The notes under the pieces were generated by a model. It saw only the letters and a list, made by a program, of their open reading frames with translations. It searched no databases and was not told the DNA's origin. A stretch of DNA of 64,000 nucleotides. Source: Rhodococcus sp. PAMC28707 (GTDB taxonomy: Bacteria > Actinomycetota > Actinomycetes > Mycobacteriales > Mycobacteriaceae). This document shows, one piece after another, positions 15,959 to 25,012 of the stretch. How positions within the stretch are numbered: position 1 is the stretch's first letter; each line of letters opens with the position of its first letter. The position numbers and the translations under genes are program-made. The stretch spans positions 3,685,501 through 3,749,500 of the forward strand of contig NZ_CP039253.1 of assembly GCF_004795915.1 (NCBI RefSeq), given 5' to 3'.

Positions 15959-17635
15959 TCACATGTGCTGATCGATACCGCGCATTGCCATTATCTTGAG
16001 AGCCAAAGACAGGTCCAAACGTAAATCAGGGCGTTCGGTGAAAGGACCCAGTATTTTCTCGAGCTTGACGACGCGATATCTCAGAGTGTTGTAGTGGAAG
16101 TGCAGATTTCGGGCAGTTTCGGCGATATTGATATTGGTGGCGAGCAACATTTCGAGTGTCTTTCGCATATCTCGTGCTTCCACTGTCTGCTCGGTCAGTT
16201 CGTGCAGAGTTTCTTTGGTGAACGAGGTGAGTTCATCGTCGTTCTCGACCAAGCTGAGTAGACGAAATACGCCCAGATCGTCGAATGTGGTGACAGCCCA
16301 GGTCCCGTATATCTGGCGGCCTACTTTCAGTGCGGTTCGGGCTTGACCGTAAATCCCCGGAATGCCTTCCACCGAAGTGCAGGAGCGTGAGATACCGACG
16401 GCGAAGGGCTGTCGGCCGCCTCCGCCGTCGCCGCGCACACTGTCGATGATGTCGCGGATCGCGTTCACCGTGTTCGGCCCGGCCCCCATCATGATGACGG
16501 TTTCGGTACCGAGCGCTGCAATCGCAGCGTGTGGATCGCGCTGCGCGAGCGCACCCGAGAATGCCATCATCTGCCGGTCGACGAGCGGCATGCGGTCGGG
16601 TGCTTGCCGCGTGGCATCGACTCCGGGGGCGGGTTCGATGACGACGACGACCACAGGTCTGCCGATGTTCCAGCCGAAGCGTTGCGCATGCGCCACCGCG
16701 TGTGGATGTTCCCCACCCCGGCCCAGCAGGAGATCACGTAAGAAATTGGCGCGGTGCTTTTCTTCTATCGTCGACAGCGCGAGGTCACGGGTCACGGCGA
16801 GTGCGAACACCGCGGCCGCCGCGTCGACCACGTGCAGATCCTGCGTCGAGAGCGTCCGATGTCGACTGAAGGCGGCGACCCGTCCGTGGTCGATGCCGTT
16901 CGCCGAGATCGCGCACACCGCGATCGCACCCTCGTCCGTGGTGCGCAACCCCAAGCCGCCATCTGTCGAATCTGTCTTCAACCTTCCGGTGGCATCGAGC
17001 GCCGAGCTGCGGCAGAGCGCCCTAACCTCCTCATCGGCGCCGGCCGTCGCCAACCTTCTTCCGTCCGAGGTGGTCGTCAAGACTGCGACATCGAGCTCCG
17101 CGGCTGCCGCCGACGCAAGCTCGGCTACACCGCCTCCGGCAACCATCTTCGCCACCAACACCCTTCGCAGCCGCTCCGACCGGTACATCGCCCGCACCTG
17201 CTGCTTCGCCCGATCGCGCACGCCTCGCACCAGTACGTGATCGAGTGCGAACGATTCCGACACGGCGATCAACGGCAAGTGAAGTTCATCGGCAACGGCG
17301 CGGGTGTCGTCGTCGATCGTGGTGATGTCCTCGTCGAAGTGGATGACGATGCCGGCGACCCCGGCAGAATGCGCGGCCGACACGAAGGAAGAAAGCGGCT
17401 CGGTGGACTGAGCGAGTGCAAATCCTGTTGTGAGAACCAGGTCTTGCGCACCGATCCAGAACCGGATGCTTTCGGGGTTCTCGATGAGGTTGAGGCGATC
17501 GACGACCCGGCCGAGACCCTCGCGCCCAGCCAGCACCACACTTTCGGACAGAAAGTCCGTGCGAAGAATGCTCTCCACCGTCGTGCTCTCGGCTTCGCCC
17601 TCGGTCACCCGGTCAGCGATAGAGCGGGTCAGCAA
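15959..17635 (-). CDS. PucR family transcriptional regulator (first of two)
   Basis: Up to 558 residues from a TTG at 17635; a GTG at 17578 preceded by a GA-rich stretch is also plausible. The N-terminal part (TTVESILRTDFLSESVVLAGREGLGRVV) is the PucR N-domain. A GGDEF-like central region follows, and the C-terminal HTH reads NIAETARNLHFHYNTLRYRVVKLEKILG near residues 505-533. PucR proteins respond to purine or pyrimidine metabolites. It overlaps the xdhC-like gene by 7 nt and lies just upstream of the permease, which it probably controls together with the Mo-enzyme genes. Confidence 0.9.
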   Translation of the reverse strand: MLTRSIADRVTEGEAESTTVESILRTDFLSESVVLAGREGLGRVVDRLNLIENPESIRFWIGAQDLVLTTGFALAQSTEPLSSFVSAAHSAGVAGIVIHFDEDITTIDDDTRAVADELHLPLIAVSESFALDHVLVRGVRDRAKQQVRAMYRSERLRRVLVAKMVAGGGVAELASAAAAELDVAVLTTTSDGRRLATAGADEEVRALCRSSALDATGRLKTDSTDGGLGLRTTDEGAIAVCAISANGIDHGRVAAFSRHRTLSTQDLHVVDAAAAVFALAVTRDLALSTIEEKHRANFLRDLLLGRGGEHPHAVAHAQRFGWNIGRPVVVVVIEPAPGVDATRQAPDRMPLVDRQMMAFSGALAQRDPHAAIAALGTETVIMMGAGPNTVNAIRDIIDSVRGDGGGGRQPFAVGISRSCTSVEGIPGIYGQARTALKVGRQIYGTWAVTTFDDLGVFRLLSLVENDDELTSFTKETLHELTEQTVEARDMRKTLEMLLATNINIAETARNLHFHYNTLRYRVVKLEKILGPFTERPDLRLDLSLALKIMAMRGIDQHM

Positions 17636-18801
17636 CGCGCGCCCGATCCGAGGTCTACACGCTCGTCCACTGATGCCGACAGTGAGTTGCGTTCACGATG
17701 AATCGGTCCGTGAAGCGTCCGCAGTTCGAGGCCGGTGGCGTTGCGAGAGGTCTTGAGGACCTCCGCCATGATCGACACTGCGGTTTCGGCAGGGTTGCGG
17801 GCGCCGAGATCGAGTCCGATGGGGGAGTGCAACAGGTTCAGCTCGGCCTCGGTCATTCCCCGGCCGCGGAGAAGGTCGACGCGGCGCTCGTGTGTGGCAC
17901 GGCTTCCGAGCGCGCCGATGTACACCGCGGTGGTTCGCAGTGCATGTTCGAGCAGCGGGATGTCGAACTTTTCGTCGTGGGTCAACACGGTGATCACAGT
18001 GCGTTCGTCCACGGGAGCGGTTTCGAGGAACTTGTGCGGCCACGCGACCACGACTTCGTCGGCATCCGGGAACCTCGCGCGCGTCGCGAACACTGCGCGG
18101 GCGTCGATGACGGTGACGTAGAAGCCGGCGAACTTCCCTAGTCGGCACATCGCTGCGGCGAAGTCGATCGCTCCGAAGATGTACATCCGCGGGGCAGGTC
18201 CGAAGAGTTCGACCATCACCTCGAGCGGGCGATCCTGTTCGCTCTCGCCATGGGTGAGGACTGCGAGCCCGGACTCGCCTGCCTGAACGAGGTCACGGAC
18301 CTTGCTCTTGAACGACTCGTCACCGTCGAGAACTTCGGTGAGGCCCGGTCCTGCACATTCGTCCCAGGTGCGGTCTTCACTGACCACGGCATGCCGAGTC
18401 GGCATACCGACAGAAAGGTCGGTGAGCACCGCCACGGACGTACCCTCGGCGATCAGCCGCGACACCTCGGCGAACTCGGCACACGCGTGTCCGCTGATCA
18501 GCCGAAGGAAGACTTCGATGGTGCCGCCGCAGGTCAGCCCCACGCCGATCGCGTCGTCGTCGGCGACGAAGTAGGTCTCGGTTCTGGCGAGTCCATCGGC
18601 CAGCACCTCCTGGGCGAGTTCGTACAACGCGCCCTCGATGCAGCCGCCGGACACACTGCCGACGACGTCGCCGGACTTCGAGACGGCCATCGCAGCGCCC
18701 GCAGGTCTGGGCGAGGACTGCCAGGTTCGCACAACCGTCGCGAGAGCGAACGGCTCGTGACGTTCGAGCCAGGGAGCCAGATCGTCGAGGAGATCCCGCA
18801 T
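17629..18801 (-). CDS. XdhC/CoxF family molybdenum cofactor insertion protein
   Basis: A 390-residue XdhC-family protein. The N-terminal XdhC/CoxI domain contains VRTWQSSPRPAGAAMAV and GSVSGGCIEGAL. A Rossmann-type C-terminal domain contains MYIFGAIDFAAAMCRLGKFAGFYVTVID and the TVITVLTHDEKFDIPLL and YIGALGSRATHERR motifs. The family binds, sulfurates and delivers Mo cofactor to molybdenum hydroxylases, so it should mature the 10213-14260 enzyme. It is cotranscribed with the overlapping PucR gene. Confidence 0.92.
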   Translation of the reverse strand: MRDLLDDLAPWLERHEPFALATVVRTWQSSPRPAGAAMAVSKSGDVVGSVSGGCIEGALYELAQEVLADGLARTETYFVADDDAIGVGLTCGGTIEVFLRLISGHACAEFAEVSRLIAEGTSVAVLTDLSVGMPTRHAVVSEDRTWDECAGPGLTEVLDGDESFKSKVRDLVQAGESGLAVLTHGESEQDRPLEVMVELFGPAPRMYIFGAIDFAAAMCRLGKFAGFYVTVIDARAVFATRARFPDADEVVVAWPHKFLETAPVDERTVITVLTHDEKFDIPLLEHALRTTAVYIGALGSRATHERRVDLLRGRGMTEAELNLLHSPIGLDLGARNPAETAVSIMAEVLKTSRNATGLELRTLHGPIHRERNSLSASVDERVDLGSGARC

Positions 18802-18950
18802 GGCGCCGCTCTCCTTTCGGGAGTGAAGTGATGGTCATCACGTTAGCTTCCGGGCGTCCGGTTACCAGCGACAGAGTTCGCCCAAATAGTGTGGAAGTGA
18901 TTGTCGGAAATCGCCATCGCGGCAGGAACTGCCCGATGCCGAGGTAGCTG

Positions 18951-20345
18951 CTAGTGCTGAGTCGGCCGCATACACAGCGCTGCCGCGGCGAGAGCATTGT
19001 GCTCCTGCCACGGACGGGCCACGATCTGCACCCCGATGGGAAGCCCGGATTCAGAGGTCGCAACCGGAACGACCACCGACGGCACGCCCAGGATGCTGAT
19101 CGCTCGACTGCTGGCCAGCGCTTCGGACCACGACAGCACAGTGCCGTCGACGTCGAACCGCGTCTCGCCGATGGGCGGCGCCACGATCGAGGCGACGGGA
19201 AGAATCAGTACATCGCCCATCGTGGACAGAAGTTCGTGCCGCAGGACACTGCGCTCCGCCCACAGAGCCTCGGCATCGGTGCTGTGGGCGGGACGGACAG
19301 CTGCGAGAATTTCTCGAATGTTCGCACCGAATCCAGTGGCAGGCCCGTACTGCAGGATGTCCGTCTGAGTTTCGGCGGCGCGCATTCGTGTGAACAGATC
19401 GTTCGCCTTCCGCAATGCCGTGCCCGAGTAGGGCCGCATCGAGTTCACCGACGGTGCCAACCTGTCCGCCGATTCCGTCACGGCGGCGACAATCTCCGCA
19501 GACACCGGGACGGTGCCTTCCCCTGCCGCCCAGCGGACATCGAGCTCGTCGAGACGCACGCCTGCCGGATCCAACCATCGATATTCGGGCGAGGACGTCA
19601 CGCGCAGCATCAAGACCAGATCGTCCAGATTTCTCGCCATCGGCCCGATCGTTTGCACGCTGCCGTGCATGGTGGCTGCGTTCGTCAGCACTCGCTCATC
19701 GAACATGACACCGGGATACTGGCCGTCGGGGGAGATCCGTCCACCCGTCGGCCGTACCGAACACAGGCCCGTGCAGTGCGCGGGCCATCGGACCGAGCCG
19801 CCGAAATCGGTGCCGAGTCCGACAACGCTCATTCCCGAGGCGATCGCCGACGCTTCACCGCCACTGGACCCGCCGGGGGAGCGGTCGATTCCATCCGGCG
19901 ACAACGGATTCAAGGTGTATCCGAAGAGATCGTTGTGGGTGAGTCCGCTGGCACCGAACTCCGGGGTGTTGGTCTTCCCGATCAGGATGGCGCCTTCGGC
20001 ACGCATCCGGGCGACTGCCGGTGCGTCGACGCGAGGTACGTTGCCCGCCAATGCCGTCGAGCCTGCTGTTGTTCTGACTCCGGCCGTGGCGATCAAGTCC
20101 TTGACGGTGAACGGAACTCCGGCGAGAGCTCCGACGGATTCACCGCGTGCCAGGCGCGCATCGATCTCGTCCGCAGCCTGCCTCGCGGACTCGGCGGCGA
20201 CCGTGACGATCGCGTTGAGTCGCGGGTTCTCCCGATCGATATGAGCGAGGTGCTGCTCGATCACCTCATGGGCGGACATCGAGCGAGAAGACACAGCCTC
20301 GGCGAGTGAGCGAGCATCGATATCGATCGAATTAGCTTGTAACAC
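18951..20345 (-). CDS. Amidase (amidase signature family), first of two in the pyrimidine locus
   Basis: A 464-residue amidase with a complete Ser-cisSer-Lys triad: Lys in VPFTVKDLIATAG, the Gly/Ser-rich SPGGSSGGEASAIASG, and GTDFGGSVRWPAHC. The start is GTG with GAGGAG at ideal spacing. It hydrolyses a linear amide. Lying between a PucR regulator and the xdhC-like gene, it may cleave ureidomalonate or another ureido acid of pyrimidine breakdown (inference). GatA is unlikely because no gatB/gatC is nearby. Confidence 0.88.
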   Translation of the reverse strand: MLQANSIDIDARSLAEAVSSRSMSAHEVIEQHLAHIDRENPRLNAIVTVAAESARQAADEIDARLARGESVGALAGVPFTVKDLIATAGVRTTAGSTALAGNVPRVDAPAVARMRAEGAILIGKTNTPEFGASGLTHNDLFGYTLNPLSPDGIDRSPGGSSGGEASAIASGMSVVGLGTDFGGSVRWPAHCTGLCSVRPTGGRISPDGQYPGVMFDERVLTNAATMHGSVQTIGPMARNLDDLVLMLRVTSSPEYRWLDPAGVRLDELDVRWAAGEGTVPVSAEIVAAVTESADRLAPSVNSMRPYSGTALRKANDLFTRMRAAETQTDILQYGPATGFGANIREILAAVRPAHSTDAEALWAERSVLRHELLSTMGDVLILPVASIVAPPIGETRFDVDGTVLSWSEALASSRAISILGVPSVVVPVATSESGLPIGVQIVARPWQEHNALAAAALCMRPTQH

Positions 20346-20392
20346 AGGACAAACTCCTCAGCTGCTCGGTGGACTCGACATACATCACCGCG

Positions 20393-22111
20393 TCACAAGC
20401 CCTTCATTTCCACCACCCGCAGCGCCAAGGCGACATCCAAACGCAGGATCGGGTCCGTGGTGAAATGACCGAGGATGCTTTCCAGTTTTCCGATTCGGTA
20501 GCGCAGCGTGTTGTAGTGGAAATGCAGGACGCGCGCAGTTTCGGCGACGTTGCAGTTCGTATCCAGCAACGCCTGCAGGGTCTGTCGCAGATCGATTGCG
20601 TCGGCATCCTCTCCCGCCAGCGAACCGAGCACCTCGGTCGCGAAGGCCTGCAGCTCGTCGCCGTCGTCGACGAGGGACAGCAGCCGGTGCACCCCGAGGC
20701 TGTCGAAATGTGCCACCGAACCCGCGCCGTTCATGCGGCGGCCGACCATGACAGCTTTGCGCGCCTGATCGTAGGCCCGCGGAATGTCGGCCACGGAGTC
20801 GATGACGCGACTGACTCCGGTTCCGAAAGAATTTCTGCCGCCACCACTGTCGCCCGCGACGGAAGCGATCAGGTCCTCGACGACTGCGCGCGCATCCCCT
20901 TGTCCTGCCGGCATCAGCGTCACCACTTCGTGGCTGAATCCGACGACCGGAGCGAACCGGTCGCGTCGGCGCACGACCTGTTGCCAAGCAGCGGTGAGCC
21001 GCTCATGTGGCATCCGCCCGACGACGGGTGGTTGAACCGATTGTCCTGCAGTGGCTTCGGCTACCTGGTCGAGTTGCGCCACGATGACGACCATGCTTCG
21101 GTTCACATCCCAATCGAGCTGGGAGCAGTACTCGATGATCTGATCGGTGGGCTCGGCTGCACCGTTGAGGACATCGCGCAAAAAGTCACCGCGGAACTTC
21201 GATTCCACGGCAGACACCGCGAGCTTCTTCGTCACTGCCAACGCGACGACGGTCGCAGCGCGCTCGAGTGCCTGTATGGTCACCGGTCCGAGACCGCCTG
21301 ACCGTGCAACCGCAACGATGAGGCCGTGATCGGTGCCGCCGGCATTGATCGGTGCCACCGCAATCTGACCGGAGGCCATTCCGGGTGCCGGTTGAAGACC
21401 CTGGTGGAGACGTTCGGTATGTAATCGGCCGGAGGGATCGAACAACGGCAACTTCTCGAGGGCTTCGAGGTCTGCGCTCGCTCCCGCTGTCGCCTGCACT
21501 CTGCCGTCGGGGGAGCAGATGACGACCGCAGTCTCGAACAGCGTCGCCACTTCGTCGGCGATCTGGGGTAGATCGCCGCCTTCGAGGACGATCGTGGTCA
21601 AGGCGCGGTGCATGCGGTCGGCGACATCGAGTGCCCACGCCTGGCTGTCGACCAGGTGGGTGTAGACCTCGGACATCACCTCGTCGAAGCCGATGTCCCG
21701 GGGGATGAGGAACAGTGGAAAGTCGAGTCGATCGGCCGCGTCGATCATCGCTGCGGGGACGTCGCCGAAGTATCTGCCCTCCTTGACACCGAGCGCCGCG
21801 GCGCCGCGTTCGGAGAGACCTTCGACGAGTTCGACCAGTGAATGAGCGTCGAACGGGCGACCGGAGTCCGCGTGTCGCAGGGGGAAGCCGGTGGTGACCA
21901 AGAGTTCGTTCGGCTTGACCCACGGCAGGATGTCCGGCACCTCGATGACGTTGACCCGTCGAACGACCTTCTCGAGACCGCCCTTGCCCGCGATCAACTT
22001 CGAGCCGGTCAGGCTGGGAAGCGCAAGAAGTTCTTCCACCGTCAACGCGTAGCTTGCCGGAGTCGACAAAGCCCGTGTCCGCGGAGTGAGATCGCCGACA
22101 GTTTCATTCAT
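20393..22111 (-). CDS. PucR family transcriptional regulator (second of two)
   Basis: A 572-residue protein with the full PucR layout. The N-domain has LTVEELLALPSLTGSKLIAGKGGLEKVVRRVNVIE near residues 23-57. A central region includes FSHEVVTLMPAGQG, and the C-terminal HTH is CNVAETARVLHFHYNTLRYRIGKLESILG. It resembles the other PucR of the locus closely in the HTH, so the two may recognise related sites. It lies 47 bp upstream of one amidase and 41 bp downstream of the other. Confidence 0.92.
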   Translation of the reverse strand: MNETVGDLTPRTRALSTPASYALTVEELLALPSLTGSKLIAGKGGLEKVVRRVNVIEVPDILPWVKPNELLVTTGFPLRHADSGRPFDAHSLVELVEGLSERGAAALGVKEGRYFGDVPAAMIDAADRLDFPLFLIPRDIGFDEVMSEVYTHLVDSQAWALDVADRMHRALTTIVLEGGDLPQIADEVATLFETAVVICSPDGRVQATAGASADLEALEKLPLFDPSGRLHTERLHQGLQPAPGMASGQIAVAPINAGGTDHGLIVAVARSGGLGPVTIQALERAATVVALAVTKKLAVSAVESKFRGDFLRDVLNGAAEPTDQIIEYCSQLDWDVNRSMVVIVAQLDQVAEATAGQSVQPPVVGRMPHERLTAAWQQVVRRRDRFAPVVGFSHEVVTLMPAGQGDARAVVEDLIASVAGDSGGGRNSFGTGVSRVIDSVADIPRAYDQARKAVMVGRRMNGAGSVAHFDSLGVHRLLSLVDDGDELQAFATEVLGSLAGEDADAIDLRQTLQALLDTNCNVAETARVLHFHYNTLRYRIGKLESILGHFTTDPILRLDVALALRVVEMKGL

Positions 22112-22152
22112 TGTTCGACTTTACCTGTCCGCCGTTAGGCCAGCAGTGGGGG

Positions 22153-23658
22153 TCAGTTCGTCCGAAGCGCGGGAGGAAGGACGCTCCGAACCCACTGAGT
22201 TGCCTGTTCGTAGGCGTAAGCGAGCTGCAAGACCGCCCGGTCAGCGCCATGGCGTCCGATGATCTGGACTCCCATCGGAAGGCCACGCGGATCGAACCCG
22301 ACCGGCATCGCGGCGACGGGAACGCCGGTCATCGTCCACGGAACGACGGTCTCCATCCACCGGTGGTAGGTATCCATCCGGCGTCCGGCGATGCTCTCCG
22401 GCCAATGCGTGTCCTTGTCGAACGGAAATACCTGTGCGCTCGGCGCAAGAATGAAGTCGTACGTTTCGAACATTTTCGTCAACGCCGTCTGCCAGCTGTT
22501 GCGAGCCGCCGCCGCCTTCGTGACGTCGAGCGCAGTGAGGGTGACGGCGTTCTCCATTTCCCACAGCATCTCGGGCTTCATCAGGGCGCGGGTCCGTGGG
22601 TCGTCGTAGAGATCGACCATTCCGAGCTGCGCCCACCACCGCCACTTCAGAAACAACTCCCAGATGTCCTCCGGCTTGTAGTCCGGCAGGGCGCTCTCCA
22701 CCGTGCAGCCGATCTGCCGGAACGTCTCGAACGAGGATTCGCAGATGTCGAGGACACCGGGTTCGGTCGCCAGGTAGCCGTCCCAGTCGCCGACCCAGGC
22801 GATGCGCGCCCCACGGAAGTTGCGTTCGAGGCTACGAGTGAAAATTTCGGGATCCTCGTCGATTCCCAACGGAGCGTTGGTATCCGGTCCCGCCATAGTG
22901 GAGAGAAGGTGTGCGACATCGGCGACGGATCGCCCCATCGGTCCGGAAACGGCGCCCTGAGCGATGAAGCCGGCCTCTGGAATTCGTCCCCAGGACGGAC
23001 GAAAGCCGACGACATTGTTGAAGGCGGCTGGATTGCGCAAAGAACCCATGTAGTCGGTGCCATCGGCCACGGGCAGCATACGAAGCGCCAACGACGCGGC
23101 CGCTCCACCGCTACTGCCGCCGGCAGTGCGTGAGGTGTCGTACGGCGACACGGTCGTACCCCATATCGGGTTGTACGTTTGCGAGCCGAATCCGAACTCG
23201 GGTGTATTTGTCTTGCCGACGATGATGGCGCCCGCCGACTTGATCCGCTTGACGAACAGGTCGTCGGTGTCGGCAATCCGGTCCGCGAAGATGGGTGACC
23301 CGGAGGTGAACGGCAAGCCCTCGACCGCCGAAAGATCCTTGACCGCATGAGGAAACCCGTGCATCCACCCGAGGTAATGCCCGTCCGCCAGTTGACGGTC
23401 ACGCACCTTCGCCTCGTCGAGCAGTTCCTCGCGGTCCCGCAACGCGATGATCGCGTTGACAGTTCCGTTGTGCAATTCGATGTGGTCGAGGTAGGTGGTC
23501 ATGATTTCGACACACGACACCTCGCGGCGCTTGATCATGCCGCTGAGCTCGAGCGCATCGCGCATGACGAGATCGCTGGGGGCGTCACTCGGCCGCGTGG
23601 GGTCGGCGTACGCGACGGTGGCATCGCCCTCGTCGACGGGTTCGATGGCGTGCGCCAT
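22153..23658 (-). CDS. Amidase, candidate ureidomalonase
   Basis: A 501-residue amidase-signature enzyme from the ATG at 23658 (AAAGGAA upstream); the extension to 23853 overlaps the barbiturase-like gene and has no start signal. Triad elements: Lys in HAVKDLSAVEG, SRTAGGSSGGAAASLALR and GTDYMGSLRNPAAF. The usual GTDTGGS is changed to GTDYMGS, an unusual variant near the cis-Ser. It follows the barbiturase-like gene by 103 bp, so cleavage of ureidomalonate to malonate and urea is a reasonable hypothesis. This is inference from context only. Confidence 0.82.
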   Translation of the reverse strand: MAHAIEPVDEGDATVAYADPTRPSDAPSDLVMRDALELSGMIKRREVSCVEIMTTYLDHIELHNGTVNAIIALRDREELLDEAKVRDRQLADGHYLGWMHGFPHAVKDLSAVEGLPFTSGSPIFADRIADTDDLFVKRIKSAGAIIVGKTNTPEFGFGSQTYNPIWGTTVSPYDTSRTAGGSSGGAAASLALRMLPVADGTDYMGSLRNPAAFNNVVGFRPSWGRIPEAGFIAQGAVSGPMGRSVADVAHLLSTMAGPDTNAPLGIDEDPEIFTRSLERNFRGARIAWVGDWDGYLATEPGVLDICESSFETFRQIGCTVESALPDYKPEDIWELFLKWRWWAQLGMVDLYDDPRTRALMKPEMLWEMENAVTLTALDVTKAAAARNSWQTALTKMFETYDFILAPSAQVFPFDKDTHWPESIAGRRMDTYHRWMETVVPWTMTGVPVAAMPVGFDPRGLPMGVQIIGRHGADRAVLQLAYAYEQATQWVRSVLPPALRTN

Positions 23659-23761
23659 GCGCGTTCCTTTCAACTGGACGAAGACTGTGGTGCGGGGGGG
23701 CGATGCCGCGCCGAAGCCTGGATGTGCGGCTTCGGCGCGGCGCCGATCGAACGGGGTGTTG

Positions 23762-24871
23762 CTAGTCGCCGAGGTCGACGATGGCGGCAACGGGGCCGCC
23801 GCCCTCTGGACCCTGGTGTGCGGCCGACACCGATACGAACACTGCCGGGTCACCTGTCACGGACGCGGCGACGCCGCCGACGCAGGCCTTGATCTGACGG
23901 TGCCAATGCACGTCCGAGTCGTCGAGCATCGCATTGCGGCGGCCACGGACCGTTCCATCCTGGCTCGCTTCGCATTTGAGGAAGACGTTGACCAGCTTGC
24001 CGTCCAAGTCGCTGGTGCGGGGACGCTCGGGAAGTTCGAGACCGGCGTCGCGGATCGCATCCCAGATGCCGTCCTGATCGAGTGCATCTTTCATGACGCT
24101 GTGACCGATGCGGTAGCGGCCACCGACGCCGCGCGCGTTGCCGACTACGACGATCTGAGCGCGGTCCAGCTCGACGCCCGAAGAGCAGGAGGCCACAGCG
24201 GAGTACAGCTCCCTGCTGTGCATGACGTCCTCGTCGGTGGGCATGTCGATCTCGCCGAGGGCGACGGCGATCCCCAGTGCCGTGCCGCCGTTGGACAGGT
24301 CCATCGACTCGTGGGTCTGTTCGGTCCAGACGGTCTTGCCGCGGCTCTTGGCGTCACGGATGGTGTGAATCGTCAGCAGAGGTGTCTTCGTCTGGACGTA
24401 GTGCACGTCGGCGGGATCGGTGATGCCGGCGTTGGCCATGGCATCCTTCACTGCTGCAGCGACCTTGGTGATCATCGCGGTGCGGCCGATGTCCTCGGGC
24501 ATCAGCTGTTCGCTCATGGCGACGCCGACCGTCAGGCGCGGCTCGTCGGTCTTGACGGCCTTTTCTGCCGGCACGGTCGCGAAGATGGTCGCGTGCGGGC
24601 TGATGACACCATCGGTTCCACCGGACCAGACGATCGGCACCTCGCCGACATCATGTGCGCTGCGGGTTCCTTTGGCGGACAGTACCTCTCGGAAAGCGCG
24701 ATCGGCGATGATGCGGGTGTAGTCGTTGACACCGCCGTTGCCCTCGGTCTTACCGATGACCGCGATGACACGGTCGGCGTCGAGCACTCCGTCGTCGATG
24801 AGCTTGGCCAGCTCGCTTGCATCGGACACGTTGTGCAGCGGGACTTTGCGAACCTCGATTGCTTCGGGCAC
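23762..24871 (-). CDS. Ring-opening amidohydrolase, probable barbiturase
   Basis: A 369-residue member of the barbiturase/cyanuric acid hydrolase (AtzD/TrzD) family, which has a fold unlike other amidohydrolases. Three repeated domains show family motifs: [14 protein letters not shown] (about residues 40-53), [35 protein letters not shown], and the C-terminal [18 protein letters not shown]. The start is GTG with GAGGAG 7 bp upstream. Barbiturase opens barbiturate to ureidomalonate in oxidative pyrimidine catabolism, known from Rhodococcus erythropolis. Context (permease, Mo-hydroxylase, upp) favours barbiturate over cyanurate, but sequence alone does not exclude the latter. Confidence 0.9.
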   Translation of the reverse strand: MPEAIEVRKVPLHNVSDASELAKLIDDGVLDADRVIAVIGKTEGNGGVNDYTRIIADRAFREVLSAKGTRSAHDVGEVPIVWSGGTDGVISPHATIFATVPAEKAVKTDEPRLTVGVAMSEQLMPEDIGRTAMITKVAAAVKDAMANAGITDPADVHYVQTKTPLLTIHTIRDAKSRGKTVWTEQTHESMDLSNGGTALGIAVALGEIDMPTDEDVMHSRELYSAVASCSSGVELDRAQIVVVGNARGVGGRYRIGHSVMKDALDQDGIWDAIRDAGLELPERPRTSDLDGKLVNVFLKCEASQDGTVRGRRNAMLDDSDVHWHRQIKACVGGVAASVTGDPAVFVSVSAAHQGPEGGGPVAAIVDLGD

Positions 24872-24980
24872 TGAAATCTCCTCTATTGGGAACTGTGGGT
24901 ACTGCAGAGTCAGCCGGTGACCACACGGTGCGGCACCCTCACTTCTGTGACGCTACTTACAGGCAGGGGGCCCTGCACTG

Positions 24981-24993
24981 GCAAGGATTGCCC
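24981..24993. promoter_or_regulatory. GGCAA-n3-TTGCC dyad upstream of the barbiturase-like gene
   Basis: GGCAA-GGA-TTGCC lies 110 bp upstream of the barbiturase-like start. The same dyad with a different 3-nt centre occurs at 27771-27783 before the CoA-transferase and upp genes. A shared regulator, perhaps PucR, is possible. Confidence 0.4.
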
Positions 24994-25012
24994 AAACCGG
25001 CGGGATTTTTCG

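Noticed and set aside
18951-20345. GatA subunit of Glu-tRNA(Gln) amidotransferase
   Set aside because: There is no gatB or gatC nearby, and the context is catabolic with PucR and xdhC-like genes.
23762-24871. Cyanuric acid hydrolase (AtzD/TrzD) for s-triazine degradation
   Set aside because: It is the same protein family, but no atzE/atzF/trzN-like or biuret hydrolase genes are clear nearby, while permease, Mo-hydroxylase, PucR and upp point to pyrimidines. Kept only as an alternative.
24964-24977. GCAGGG-GG-CCCTGC-like sequence downstream of the carboxyltransferase as a terminator
   Set aside because: The stem is only 6 bp with too small a loop; not convincing as a terminator.
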